64,000 nucleotides of DNA, taken from Metallyticus violacea (taxonomy: Eukaryota; Arthropoda; Insecta; Mantodea; Metallyticidae). The stretch covers positions 29,594,501 to 29,658,500 of the forward strand of contig CM060843.1 in the NCBI GenBank assembly GCA_030762175.1, given 5' to 3'. Of the stretch, positions 23,260-33,760 are shown one piece after another (the first letter of the stretch is position 1; every line of letters begins with the position of its first letter). A program made the position numbers and the translations under genes. The notes beneath the pieces are model-generated. The model was not told where the DNA came from and did not search any database. It saw only the letters and a program-made list of their open reading frames with translations.

Positions 23260-24503
23260 TGAGGGTAGGTCCATAAGTTTCCAGCCTAGCAATTTTCTTG
23301 GTATGATAATGACAAAAACTATATTTCACTTTTCAACACTTTTCCCTTTATTGCATTATATTGCTCGCACCTTTGAATTAACATCTCAATCCCCCCCCCC
23401 CCAAATAGTCAGAAGTTTTGTCTGCAAAATGGGTATAAACAGCATCCATCACTTCTTCATCACACTTAAATTTCCTTCTTCAAAGGTCCTTCTTGAGTTT
23501 TAAAAAGAGGAAATAGTCACTGGGAGCTAAATCTGGGCTGTAGGATGGATAGTCAATCTCCTTGAATCCAAATTTCTTCACAGCTTCCTTTGCAACAAGA
23601 GTGTGTGTACAGGCACATTGTCGTGAACAAAGCGCACACCACTGAGCTTTCCTCGCCTTTTCTCTTTTATGGAAATAGTAGTCTGTGCAGTAGGCCAGCA
23701 TAGTACTACCCATTTACTGCAGTGTTCCTCTCTTTGAAGTCAATAAAGAGTATTCCTTTACAGTCCCAAAAGATTGTGGCCTTAACCTTCTTGGTTGACA
23801 GAGTGACCTTGGCCTTTAGAGGCAGTGCTTTGCCAGGTTTATGCCACTCCACTGATTCTCTTTTGAACAAGGGATCATAGTAGAGGACTATAGTTTCATT
23901 TCCTGTAACAATGGTTTGCTGAATTTCACTCTCATAGCCATGGCAGAGCTCCTGCTGCTTTTAGACTGAGGAAAGAAGTCTAGGTACCCATCATGTACTA
24001 ACCTTATTCATGTTTAAATTTTCATGAATAATTTGAAGGATCATTGTTGTAGAAAGGCCCAACCTTGCTGCTATTTCTGTAACTTTGAGCTGCTGGTCTC
24101 CCATAATTTCTCCTGCCACAAGAGTGATGTTTTCAGGAGTGAGCATCTCCAAGGCCAACCTGCAAGCTCTTTATCGGCAATGCTTTCTCGACCTATTTGA
24201 AAAAGTTTGGCCCATTCTTTTACGCTAGAATATGACGGGGATGCTTCCCCATATACACAGTCCAATCACCGTTTAATTTGATTTGGAGTAAGTCCTTTTT
24301 TGTGAAGCACTGAATAACAGCTTTGAACATGTCACAATCTTCTGCACATAGCCTTCTTTATGCTACTATATATGAACAGCTGAACACAGCAGAGTGGAAG
24401 TTACAGCTGCAATTACTTACTTAACAGATAAGGTATGATATAAGAATTTTTTGAAGGCAATAACCCTTATCAATGAGGCCAGAAACTTATGGACCTACCC
24501 TTG
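23260..24503 (-). mobile_element. mariner transposon (copy 1)
   Basis: The 1244-bp element is flanked by TA dinucleotides. Its terminal inverted repeats share AGGGTAGGTCCATAAGTTTC. Length and ends are those of a mariner. Transposase remnants run on the minus strand. A C12 run (about 23391-23402) and many stops show decay. It is the same subfamily and orientation as 40821-42098. Confidence 0.93.
23480..24380 (-). pseudogene. mariner transposase, broken
   Basis: The N-terminal segment (24071-24360) reads YGEASPSYSSVKEWAKLFQ and GRESIADKELAG, the mariner helix-turn-helix region. The middle (about 23750-23900) reads as a FWDCK-type segment. The C-terminus (23480-23713) has FGFKEIDYPSYSPDLAPSDY, the hallmark YSPDLAP motif carrying the last catalytic aspartate. 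Frames are interrupted at several points, and the TGDE motif with the first aspartate reads GNE. Inactive. Confidence 0.9.
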
Positions 24504-25369
24504 TACGTAAACAATAAATATCATCAAGTATTTTAAACTTTTCATAAAATCAGCAAATTTTCTCCTAGTTCTGCCACAGAAAATAAATTAAAAAATTTTA
24601 AGAACTGTTCCTTGGAATCTAAAAAGAAGTGACTTTAAAGATATTGGTGTGTAAATTATAAAGTTTACTACTGATTAGAACATGCAGGACAGATTTGCAA
24701 GAAGTATGCCAAGAATGTGCAGTGAAGCTTTCAGCAATATAGACTAAAAGTGATTTCTTTATAGACTAGCAGAAATTTCCATATATTTGTAATAACTCAG
24801 GGTTTTATGTATGTCGGACTAATTTAGATTTTCATTTTTTTGACATTGTATACATAAAATGTGGCTGACAATGAAGGATACAAAAAACAATTCAGTACAT
24901 GAACAGCACTAAGTATCCCACAGATACTTTTGTGATAATGAAACAAACATAATAGGTAGCTGATCAATAATGAGAAAGGAATTGCTATATGTTAGGGCCA
25001 TTATACATTAACAGTTACCTGAAAAAAACAAAAAAAGTATCACTCAGATACATTGCACTCATTAGAAAGTTAAATAAGTTCATTATAAGAAAATGTGGCT
25101 TTGATAATTTTTCCCCTAGACCTTCATGTATTAATAATTCTTAAAATAATTTCAATTACAATGAACTAAACTATCCCTATAGGGATTATGTTTAAGATTA
25201 CATGTTTATAAAGATGAAAAAACTTATCAATAGACCAATTTGTTATTCTTGTCAACTTCTGGTGCAACAGCCTCAAAAAACCCTAAAACAGAGAGGGATG
25301 TCACATTCCTAAATGCTTATTGAAGAATCTTAGCCATGGAACATCTCCTTCCTTTAAAAAAAGTCCTTT

Positions 25370-25460
25370 CGCAATTTATCATTTCATTTCATGTATCATG
25401 TGCCCACAGCCTCTGATGCCTCAGTAGTTAAAATTGGTGTTAAACACTATTTAAAAAAAA
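25370..25460 (+). mobile_element. LINE 3' end, heavily truncated
   Basis: The segment GTGCCCACAGCCTCTGATG, then CCTCAGTAGTTAAAATTGG and TGTTAAACACTATTTAAAAAA, closely resembles the 3' terminus of the RNase-H LINE at 43536-44207 (GCCTCTGTAGCAAAAACAGG, then CGTTAAACACC). It ends in an A-rich tail. Only about 90 bp remain. Confidence 0.6.
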
Positions 25461-25934
25461 AGAAAGCTATACATTTCATTTGAACTAGTATTTTTGTATA
25501 AAATAATTTAAATTCTATTAGGATCAATACAAACGAACAAAATAGTCTAAAAATAAAATGTAAACATTTGACACTTTGTGATTTTCAACAAAATTATATG
25601 TAACTATGGTAAAGTTTGTTCGATTTTCATACTTGGATTCATTTCCATAAATAATTATATGATTGTATGAATATTATTTTAATGACTATTTGTTAAATAC
25701 AAATGCATTTCCATATTCATCAAAGTCAAGACATTTTCCATGGAAGTAACCTCACTTATGTTGGTGAGATTACTGGTTTTTAAAACTAAAAAATATGTCA
25801 GTTTAAGTAAAAACATTTCAATATTCTTTTCCAAAATTTAACGGCATGGCATATGTGTGAAATATTGTACCTCAAATACAGACTCTACTAAAATTGTGTA
25901 TTTCATGCTTTCAATAATTTCGGACTTTTATCTG

Positions 25935-26100
25935 GAATTAGTCATGATAAATGCCCAATAAAGCACTTGAGGTAGGTTGTAATAGAAGTTTATTGCACAT
26001 GCCAATAAAGAGAAGCATTTAATTATGACTGATGAAACAATTGCTCTCATACATAGTTTAACAAACAATGTGGAAGAATTCCTTTATAACTAAGTAGGTC
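25935..26100. repeat. Interspersed repeat, copy 1 of a pair
   Basis: Shares an ordered set of matches with 30815-30970: AATAAAG, GAGGTAGG/GAGATAGG, CAATAAAGAG, GCATTTAAT, ACTGANGAAACAATTG, ATGGAAG/GTGGAAG. Unclassified. Confidence 0.6.
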
Positions 26101-26756
26101 ATAGTTATTGGTATGTGTCATAAACTATTCAGTTCACATATAAACATGTAATAAAAGTTAAATGAATAGGTGAATTGATAATGTTGTTTATCAATGAAAG
26201 TAAAGGTCATCTGTGATAAAATTATTTTTAGAGACAGATATTTTTCTCTTAATTTAAGCTTCACTAACAAATATTTAACTTACTTAATGAAAAGAAAATG
26301 GGTAAATCTATGTATGAAAATTATACAGCAGTTTTGAAGCATTAAAAACTGGTAAATAGTCTATTCTTATTACTTTCTATACCTCAAGTTTGTAGAAGGT
26401 TTAGAAAGACATAAATTATTGCAGATTGATCTTGTCAATAAGTTAATTTTTTAAGATCCAAATGAAATACTGTACTCAGAGCTATGAGTATTAAAATCTA
26501 ATTTGAAATGCTAGCCTATGCTTACTTTTTTTCATATCTCATATTTGTAGAAGATTAAGATATACCAAAAAAACTGGTGAATGTTCTGGTCAAAAATGTA
26601 TTTTTAATAGCTAAACAAAGCAAATTTATTTTTAAACTTCTTGTCATTTAGGGAACTTAAGTTTGATTTCGCTAGACTTATGTTCAGAGTCACTTTGATA
26701 TTAATTTAACTTAAGAAAGCAAATGTTGTGAACATGCCATAAATGAAATTACTTAC

Positions 26757-26961
26757 CAGTAATACTGCAGAGCAACCTCAGTGTTGGTGCATCTCCAGAA
26801 TACTGATTTATCATGCCCTTATTGGCTGCTTGGGGAACAGGTATGGTGAGTGTTATTGGTTTGTGAAACTTTCGTCTTCTTGGTTCTACAGTCACAATAG
26901 GAGAAACTGCTACTCTGTTACCCAGAAGCTTTGCAGCAAGCTCTGCTGCAATCGGTTGTGC
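26757..26961 (-). CDS. Ank2: Ankyrin internal exon (ZU5 domain)
   Basis: This 205-nt exon is bounded on the minus strand by an acceptor (TTGCAG, then GCACAACC) and a consensus donor (ACTG, then GTAAGT). The translation is in phase 0 at its start and leaves one base at its end: [20 protein letters not shown], then [17 protein letters not shown] and [17 protein letters not shown]. These are conserved ZU5-domain sequences of ankyrins, the membrane-skeleton adaptors that bind beta-spectrin through this region. The wording is closest to my memory of arthropod Ank2-type proteins, but assignment to a particular paralog is inference. There are no stops and no frame breaks. It is the only host exon recognised, and neither neighbouring exon was found. 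Confidence 0.93.
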
Positions 26962-28199
26962 CTGCAATGCATCATATGTAGGTGTAGATTGTATATATTT
27001 CAAAATGAATATAACAATGCACATTCCAGTGCTAGTACTTTTATATAGTAAACAAACTATCATATTGTACTTATGAAGCTGTTGACAATACCTAAGTTTA
27101 GAAACTATCATTGTTTTTAAAAGACTATGATGACTCAATAAATCATAGGTAACAAAGGAGTATTGCAAGGTGCTTATCTCACTTGATGAACCTCCACTAG
27201 TGCAAGTTGGGTAAATGAATGAGTTTTCTTTGATAGACATTTCTCACTCTATTAAGATGCAAAAATCTGTTTATCCACCACTATTTTCCTTCGGCGGTCT
27301 GGAGATCTTATTTTATTATATTGTCAGTATTCACTTTTTTTTTGTAAGCATTTACTGTCCTGCCAACTGCCAAAATATTTTGAGATAGTGAATGGGAAAA
27401 ATGAAATGATGGTGTAAAAGTGTTTTGAGACTTTAGTATAGTAAATTATCTGTTTAAGGTATGGAAAAATTCCAGAGAAAACTATGTGTTTTGACTGGGG
27501 AACATACCTAAGCCTGCCAGTTGATAACTAGATGTGATGGCAGTGAAACAACTATTTATTTATATCTGGCTTAAATGATTCCTCTATGTTTACAATTTTC
27601 TTTCCATCATGTGGATTTAATACTGGACAGCTTCACTTGCTTGACATATAAACAATAGAAACTAAATCACTGAGAGGATAAAATTATGAATTTGTGAAAA
27701 TATTTAATTCTGAAATATTAAATATCATTTATTGAAAAGTATTTTCAAATAATGAGATGCAGTATTAGGTGCTTTCTTTTTTTATTTTTTTTTAATCAGG
27801 CACCACTACCTGAAGATTCTGCCAGATGAAGAATATGATAACTTAGCAAAATGAGCTCAGGAGACTTTGTGGCCTAAGTTTTGCAGGTATTCACCTAAAG
27901 AATTAAGGGAAAACCCCTTAAATTTTTTTTTTTTTTTTTTTTTTTGGAATGATGATATTTGGTTTAATTTACAAGACTAGAACTTCACTAACCCTTTTAT
28001 ATTTTGAACATTTTCGAATGCACTTCATTCATTCTCAGCTACTTTCTCCATCTGTTATCATCTTGCTTCTGTCTCCCTCCTCTGATTGCCCGATGAACTT
28101 TCTGATTAGATCATTTTCAGGTAGGAAAAATTCATTGCATGTTATTTGTTTTTTTATTATACAAATTATTTCCCAAATGGATAATTATATGTGATGTTT
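26962..28199. other. Intronic stretch 5' of the ankyrin exon
   Basis: Open reading continues upstream of the exon to 27240, but this lies beyond a good splice acceptor and does not look like protein. T-rich runs near 27778-27795 and 27920-27946. No element assigned. Confidence 0.5.
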
Positions 28200-28233
28200 T
28201 GCTGTTTTTAATCATTTTTCTTTCATATCTATT

Positions 28234-28518
28234 TCATGATTTCTTATTCAAAAGTGTATGGTTACTGCAGATTTTTCTGTTTCCTTGTATCTGATGTTTC
28301 TGAAATGTCTTTGTCCTTATGCCTAAATTTTGTTTTGGCTGGCCAATATGTATTTGGTTACACTTTTTGCAGTGTATTTGGTATATTCCTGAACTATTCA
28401 TTGTTTTAATTGTATCTTTTTCTAATATTTTTAATAACTTACTTATACTAAATTTGTTCTGGGTAGCTAGGACAATGTTGTATTGCTTGAATATTTTTCT
28501 GAGTTTATTGTCTGCCAC
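28234..28518 (-). pseudogene. PLE GIY-YIG endonuclease remnant
   Basis: A 94-aa frame: SGIYQIHCKKCNQIHIGQPK shows GIY, the CxxC pair and a degenerate YIG (HIG), followed by KQNLGIRTKTFQKHQIQG. The C-terminal half is lost by frameshift. Upstream residues (KIFKQYNIVLATQNKFS) match the RT-endonuclease linker of the other copies. Confidence 0.85.
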
Positions 28519-28599
28519 AAGATGTATCTGAAATGTTTTAAAACTTTATTTTTCTATGTATTATTTATTCTTTTTTCAATATGCTTGTGTCTTTTATGA

Positions 28600-29088
28600 G
28601 TTTCTGCCTTTGGTATTAATTTATTTAATAACTCATTTTTTGGAACCATTGTTTATTGTGTTTGAGATGATGCATTATCATTTTTCTGGTGCTCCATTTT
28701 GTTGAGAGATATGTTGATACCAATCTGGGTGTCAGGCTATGGAAAACTGCATGTTAGTGTGGTCTAGGATTGAGGCTGTCCTTTTTAATATAATTTTCTT
28801 TGTGTTAGTTTTCTGTACATTCCAAACTCTAGCCTATTGCCTTTAATAATTGTTAAGTCTAGGAATGGTAAGTGTTCTGCAGTTTGTACCTCTATGGTGA
28901 AATTTAATTATGTTGACTGCGTCTACTATACGTGTCCTGTTTATTATGCAGAAAATATGATCCACATATTGGTACCATAATTTGAACATGCATGGGAATG
29001 ATTTTCTCACATAAACTCAATGTTGCTCATACAAGTCTGCCAATACAGGGTACGGTGGATTACCCATAGCTAGGCTTAACAAAATTGT
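28600..29088 (-). pseudogene. PLE reverse transcriptase remnant, palm region
   Basis: Minus-strand translation gives LAMGNPPYPVLADLYE (about 29030-29080), matching the LAMGSPLSPVLAEIYM block of Penelope RT. About 110 nt later it gives YQYVDHIFCI, where the catalytic YVDD reads YVDH. Many stops. Confidence 0.8.
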
Positions 29089-29184
29089 TAATTGGAACAT
29101 TGCACAGTGAAGCTAATCATATATTGAGATCATTGTGTGATTGAGTTGAACTAACACTCTTTTGCTCCACTTACTTGTTTAAAT

Positions 29185-29230
29185 ATGTAGGACCGGTTCA
29201 CAAACCCTTCATTTGCATCATTAGCCCATT
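29185..29230 (-). ncRNA. Hammerhead-like motif
   Basis: Minus strand: CTAATGA (29218-29224), extra U, helix II GCAAA/TTTGT, then GTGAACCGGTCC. One A of GAAA is missing; palindrome ACCGGT intact. Confidence 0.5.
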
Positions 29231-29757
29231 GTCGGCTGGAGGATAAATCATTATGCTGTGGGGTGGTATAATCTGCTCTGGTGGAGTTGTGAAGTTTATG
29301 TTTTCATCACCAGAAGTGTTGAATTTCATTAAACTGTCTTTGTACTTGTAAATATAGATTTTCTCCCATGTTACTAATTCTGTAGGACCTGCACTGATTT
29401 TAAAAATTTTGTTTTATTTAATATGTTCTGGTTTTCTGTCCTGAAATGAGATGCCACTGCTGATTTCTCCAACTGCTTGTATTTTATGTTTCTGAAATGT
29501 TCTTTTAACAGAGAGATAGAGAAACATACAAACATTTTATGTTTCTGAAATGTTCTTGTAATTGTGTGCCTTAAAATAGAGAGAGATAGACAGACAGAGA
29601 GACAGATAAACTTAGAAACATTTTATGTTTCTAAAATATTCTTTTAACCGTGTGCCTAAAAAAGAGAGAGAGAAGATAGACAAAGAAACAGAAACATAAA
29701 ATACAAGCAGTTGGCAAAATTAGCAGTAGCATCTCATTCTGGACAGAAAACCACACC

Positions 29758-30009
29758 ATGTTGAATAAAACAAAGTTATTAAAATCGGTGCAAGGACCTA
29801 CAGAATTAGCAACATGGGAGAAAATCTACATTTATATGTACAAAGACAGTTTAATAACCTTCAACACTTCTGGTGATGAAAACATAAATTTCAACTTTAT
29901 CACACCTCCACCAGAACAGATCACACATCCCCACAGCATAAGAGTTTATCCTTCAGTCAATAATGGGCTGACAATGCAAAGGGTTCATGAAACTGGTCCT
30001 ATATATTAA
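29758..30009 (+). pseudogene. PLE endonuclease C-terminal fragment
   Basis: An 83-aa frame whose text KLLKSVQGPTELATWEKIYI, then DSLITFNTSGDENINFNF and ITPPPEQ, matches the C-terminal third of the PLE endonuclease (VQGPVELDIWEKIYIYKH in the 12633 copy). No GIY-YIG motif. Fragment only. Confidence 0.8.
29960..30008 (+). ncRNA. Hammerhead-like motif
   Basis: CTGACAA (29968-29974), extra U, helix II region GCAAA/GTTCAT (weakened), then GAAACTGGTCC. The helix III block ACTGGT is one change from ACCGGT. Confidence 0.45.
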
Positions 30010-30029
30010 CCAATCCTTTAAAAATTGTG

Positions 30030-30600
30030 TGAACTTTTCTTTGGGGATATTAGAAAATAAGGCTATTACAGCAAATGAAACCAGTATTTTTCCTGTGTAT
30101 AGATTTTAATTTTGTCACTCAAAATTTGTGGAAATTTTTACTGCTAAACTATCAAATTTTGGGAAAATTCTGCATTTTTCTAATAACAATTCAGCTAATC
30201 TGTATTTTGGAGAGTCAATATTGTCATTGATATCTGTAATTCTTCCCTTTGGAGTAGGCTGTTTATTCTTTCTCTGTACTGTTCTTTATCTAAATTTACC
30301 ATTTTTATTACTTTTATCCGCTTTTGAGTAATAAACCAATTTTTTTGTATGTTTATATAGGTTATTCCTTTTCTTATGACTGGCTTTTATATTATTTATA
30401 ATCTTTTCACAATTTTTCTTGATGATTATTTGATCTGCTTTATCAAAATCATGTATCTCTCTTTCTGTAACTGTAATATAATCTATATTTTCCAAGAAAT
30501 TTATACAGGCTTTTAGGCCTTTGTTTAATATATTTATTTCTTTTCTGCAAAAGTTTGATTGGAAATATTTATAACTTAATCGTCAAGCTTTGGGTGATGG
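30030..30600 (-). pseudogene. PLE reverse transcriptase remnant, N-terminal part
   Basis: Minus-strand frame 30286-30495 contains DKADQIIIKKNCEKIINNIK and YYSKADKSNKNGK (ADKGN block). Downstream, translation gives RLAELLLEKCRIFPKFDSL and VSFAVIALFSNIPKEK. The last corresponds to motif A, where the catalytic aspartate (SFDVV) is replaced by alanine. Confidence 0.8.
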
Positions 30601-30814
30601 ATTTCCTGTTCCATGTTTGGGGAACTTTGGTATTCATTTTTTTTTCTTATGATGTAATTTTTGTAATTTAATTTTCAGGTTATGTGTTTTGTTTTATATT
30701 TTAAAGTTATGATGATATAAATATTTCCCCAACAATGTTTTTCAATTTTTTGGTTAATTTTAAATGTAGTCCATATATGTTTAGGTTTAACCCACTTAAC
30801 ATTATGCCCAGTAC

Positions 30815-30970
30815 CCTAAATTTCTAATAAAGTCTTGAGATAGGCCATAAGTAAGACTTTTATTACTCATGTCAATAAAGAGGTGCATTTAATGATAACT
30901 GAAGAAACAATTGTGCTTGTACATAGATTATCAACCAATATGGAAGGATATCTTCACAACTAAACAGGCT
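30815..30970. repeat. Interspersed repeat, copy 2 of a pair
   Basis: Partner of 25935-26100 (see there). Diverged; no coding sequence. Confidence 0.6.
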
Positions 30971-31299
30971 TTACAATTAGGTAAGTGCTGGTATAGTATA
31001 TAACACTTATTCATACCTCTATTTTCATACTAAATTGTATAACTTTCGTGTGAAAAAATAATACTCTTTTTTTACTTATTATAGTTTCATTCATAGTGAT
31101 ATGTTTAATATATGTATCCATAAAGTAATGTTTTGTAACATTAAAGAAAATGGCAATAAATTTCATACAGCTTTTGTATTCATACACTACCATGATGTTC
31201 AGCATTATATGACATAGGTAGGGAGAACAGGTCAGAGTACACATAGTTAACTTCAGTACATACTGACAGGTTTCACTCCACTTCTGATTATTTTGAAGG

Positions 31300-32640
31300 T
31301 CAGTTGGATTCAAAGTGACAAAATCAAACGAGCTGGGTTCTGATTTGAAGAGACTATTGTGAATCTTGCTCTAAAGGGCTACAGCTTAAGAAAAATAGAT
31401 GAAATGACTATACAGCCACCAGAAGTGATGGTAGGCAGACTTGCACGAACAACCTAGTCTAGTGTATATATTTCCATCTTCAATGCCAGTATTTTTATAG
31501 ATTATTGTAAACAAATTTAAAAATGCTGGCACAGCTACTAATTTTCCATGTATAACCAAAGATAAGTAAGCTATCGAAAAGGGAGGAATATTTTGTTACA
31601 AATATAGTCAGAAGGAATCCAACAATGAGTGTTCCAAAAATTAAACCATTGTTAGAAAATCTATCTGGGAAGCAAATGAGCAATGAAATAATTTGCTATA
31701 TCTAAAGGAGGAATGATTACTGTGGCAGGTACCTAGGAAGAAGCCATACTTAGCAGACAGCATCATAAGGAGTGGTTAGCATTTGCTAAAGAATACAATA
31801 ATAAGGGTCAAGCATTTTGGAATAACTTTATGTGGCTAGATGAAACAAAAATTAATCTTTTTAGGTCAGATGTGGAATGTCCTCTAATGGAGTAGGCACC
31901 ATTCATTTTATTGATAAGAAAACAGACAAAATGGTTTGTAACTACATCCTTAAAATTAATGTTAAACAATCAGTATAGAAAATGGGAATGCAGCCTCGTT
32001 ACATATTCCAGCAGGATAATGATAGAAAACACTTGACTCTGTAACTTGACATGGCTCATCTGAAATGTCCCAAAATTGCTTTTTTTTTTTTTTTTTTTTT
32101 TTTTGATTGATTGATTTATTTACGGACGCTCTTTAACATCACAGGTCATAAGCGTCCCATTCAACTCAGGGCGTGAAACAGCCGACAAATTTTGCTCAGA
32201 GGCCTCTCTTTCAGGCCTCAGGTTCTTTTTCGTGCCATAAATGTACGACATGGGACCCACGGCTTTACTTCCCTTCTGAAGGAAGCCACACTTGGATTTT
32301 TATGCCCCGAAAAAAATCCATCAGTCCTGGCCGGGTTCAAACCCACGTTCTTGGGTGTAAGAGGCAAGTATGGTAACCACTACACCACCAGGACTGACCC
32401 AAAATTGCTTAGGAACCTCCCTCCTTGACTTAAGCCTTATTCAGCAAAAGTAGACTATTCTTAAACAAAGAGTCAGATACGAGAAAGTAATGTCAGGAGA
32501 AGAACTGAAATGTGTTGTAATTGAAGAATGGAGGAAAACTGAACCTTAGAAATTTAAAAAAATTAGTTTTATCAATGAAAATATGTTAAGTCATTATAAA
32601 TGCAAAGGGGTACCCAAAAATATTAGAGGTTCTGTATACC
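31300..32640 (+). mobile_element. Tc1-like transposon remnant carrying a SINE
   Basis: Plus-strand translation shows, in order, ETIVNLALKGYSLRKIDEMT (31350-31410), SKREEYFVTNIVRRNPTMS (31570-31630), FAKEYNNKGQAFWNNFMWLD with ETKINLF (31780-31860) and MQPRYIFQQDNDRKHL (31988-32035). These are DNA-binding and DDE blocks of a Tc1-like transposase with both the LDE and QDN aspartates. A SINE at 32082-32397 splits the C-terminal part. The right end reads GGGTACCCAAAAATATTAGA, as in Tc1 termini. The left end is unclear. Confidence 0.8.
32082..32397 (-). mobile_element. tRNA-headed SINE with 13-bp target duplication
   Basis: Full-length minus-strand copy. The poly(A) tail appears as a T run at 32082-32103, with TGATTGATTGATTTATTTA next to it. 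The tRNA-like head ends at 32397 with box B GGTTCAAACCC. It is flanked by the perfect repeat CCCAAAATTGCTT (32069-32081 and 32398-32410), inside a Tc1-like transposase. Confidence 0.95.
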
Positions 32641-33559
32641 TGTTTTCAATTGATTAGTTGCTTTTAGTTTTAAGTGTATAAATACAAAAGTTGCCAAATA
32701 AGCAGGCATTTTTGTTAAATTATTATATTAATTTTGTTCTCTTATATATAAAACATTTTATTTTCCATACATACTCCAGTTAGTTATTTATAAATCAAAT
32801 GGAAGAAAGAAATTAGCAATATTCTGTTAAAATCTGTTAATCATAAATTTTGTAAACAAAATGAAAGTGTATGATAAAGAATATTAATACTGTATGTGTC
32901 ATAAATAAGCTTATATGTGTCACATATAAGCTTGTGATAGTAGCATAAAAATTATTTTTATTTATATTTATTTAATTACAAATTGTGTTCTCAAACAATG
33001 ACACACAATATCATATTAAAGGATGATATAGGCCAAAAATTATAAAAAATCAAAATCAATTGTTAAAAAGCGTAATTCAAATTAAACTATACTATATTGT
33101 GCATTTCATCACAAAAGTATATAACCTAATCATTCATCTATATGTGTTTTAAAATTTAGAGAGCTATTGCCTGCATAGCATGTGTATATATTTGCAAACT
33201 TTAAGATTAATTTTATGATTTACATTTCGATATCATTTAGAAATATATTCTCAAAATCTATTTGTTTTTGCAGTATACTGAAATGTAAATGTAAACATCC
33301 CATCAAAACTGAATATTAAAAAAATTTCTGCAGGAAAATAATTTTCAAATTAAAATTTTAACTTAATTAGGGAAAATGTTGTACAATTCCATTCTGAATA
33401 ACCCTGTCAAGTATATAACTTGGTGTGTGATCTGCTTTAAATTGAATATACTTCTGTATTTGAAAAGAAAAAATGAGTATTGCCTTAATGCACAAAAATT
33501 ATAAAATTGGGAAAAAAAGGCAGTAAATCTTCCAAGAAACAAAAATCCATTCTCATGTA
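32641..33559. other. Non-coding stretch
   Basis: AT-rich. A small perfect hairpin lies near 32907-32935 (ATAAGCTTATATGTG and its complement). Nothing else recognised. Confidence 0.5.
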
Positions 33560-33760
33560 TATGAGGGTCATGCTAAAACTTTTGAGAATGAATGAAAATG
33601 AGTTGTGACAAGCCAGTGCAGGTTTTTCTAGCTTTAGATTAAAATTAGATTGCAACACGTGCAAATCCGAGCATGCTTCAACAATGTCTGATCTTAATTA
33701 AGTTGTTTTGTTTAATTTAAGTGCCAGATGTTCTTGATAATGTGCATACCAAAAAATTTT
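33560..33760 (+). mobile_element. mariner 5' end remnant
   Basis: TGAGGGTCATGCTAAAACTTTT resembles the terminal repeat at the right end of the mariner near 56988 (TGAGGGTCATTCTAAAAGTTTC after reversal). Only about 200 bp appear related. No transposase text. Confidence 0.5.

Larger units (their letters stand above)
24504..26756. other. Intronic stretch 3' of the ankyrin exon
   Basis: By strand this is the intron downstream of the ankyrin exon. AT-rich; no second exon found. Holds the LINE tail at 25370-25460 and a repeat at 25935-26100, annotated separately. Confidence 0.55.
29089..30020. mobile_element. PLE derivative with inverted endonuclease tails
   Basis: Left part (29090-29490), minus strand: terminus, hammerhead-like motif and endonuclease C-terminal tail. 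Right part (29700-30010), plus strand: endonuclease tail and motif. A GA/CAGA-rich low-complexity zone (29505-29700) joins them. It is inserted in the RT of another PLE. The right copy stops shortly after the ribozyme cleavage position, lacking the long terminus of the left. Confidence 0.75.
28200..30780 (-). mobile_element. Penelope-like retroelement, interrupted
   Basis: A minus-strand PLE. The N-terminal region and ADKSNKNGK block lie at about 30286-30560, RT motif A near 30060, RT motif B/C region at about 28930-29080, and endonuclease at 28234-28518. It is interrupted by a second PLE derivative (29089-30020). A short repeat, AAAATTGT, at 29081-29088 and 30021-30028 may be the duplication made by that insertion. 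Both RT catalytic aspartate motifs are mutated. Confidence 0.8.

Noticed and set aside
26743..27048. Plus-strand 101-aa open frame opposite the ankyrin exon
   Set aside because: Antisense shadow of a conserved exon; cysteine-rich text without any family match.
26964..27240. Upstream part of the 163-aa open frame joined to the ankyrin exon
   Set aside because: It lies beyond a good splice acceptor (TTGCAG) and has no ankyrin similarity; it is intron read-through, not protein.
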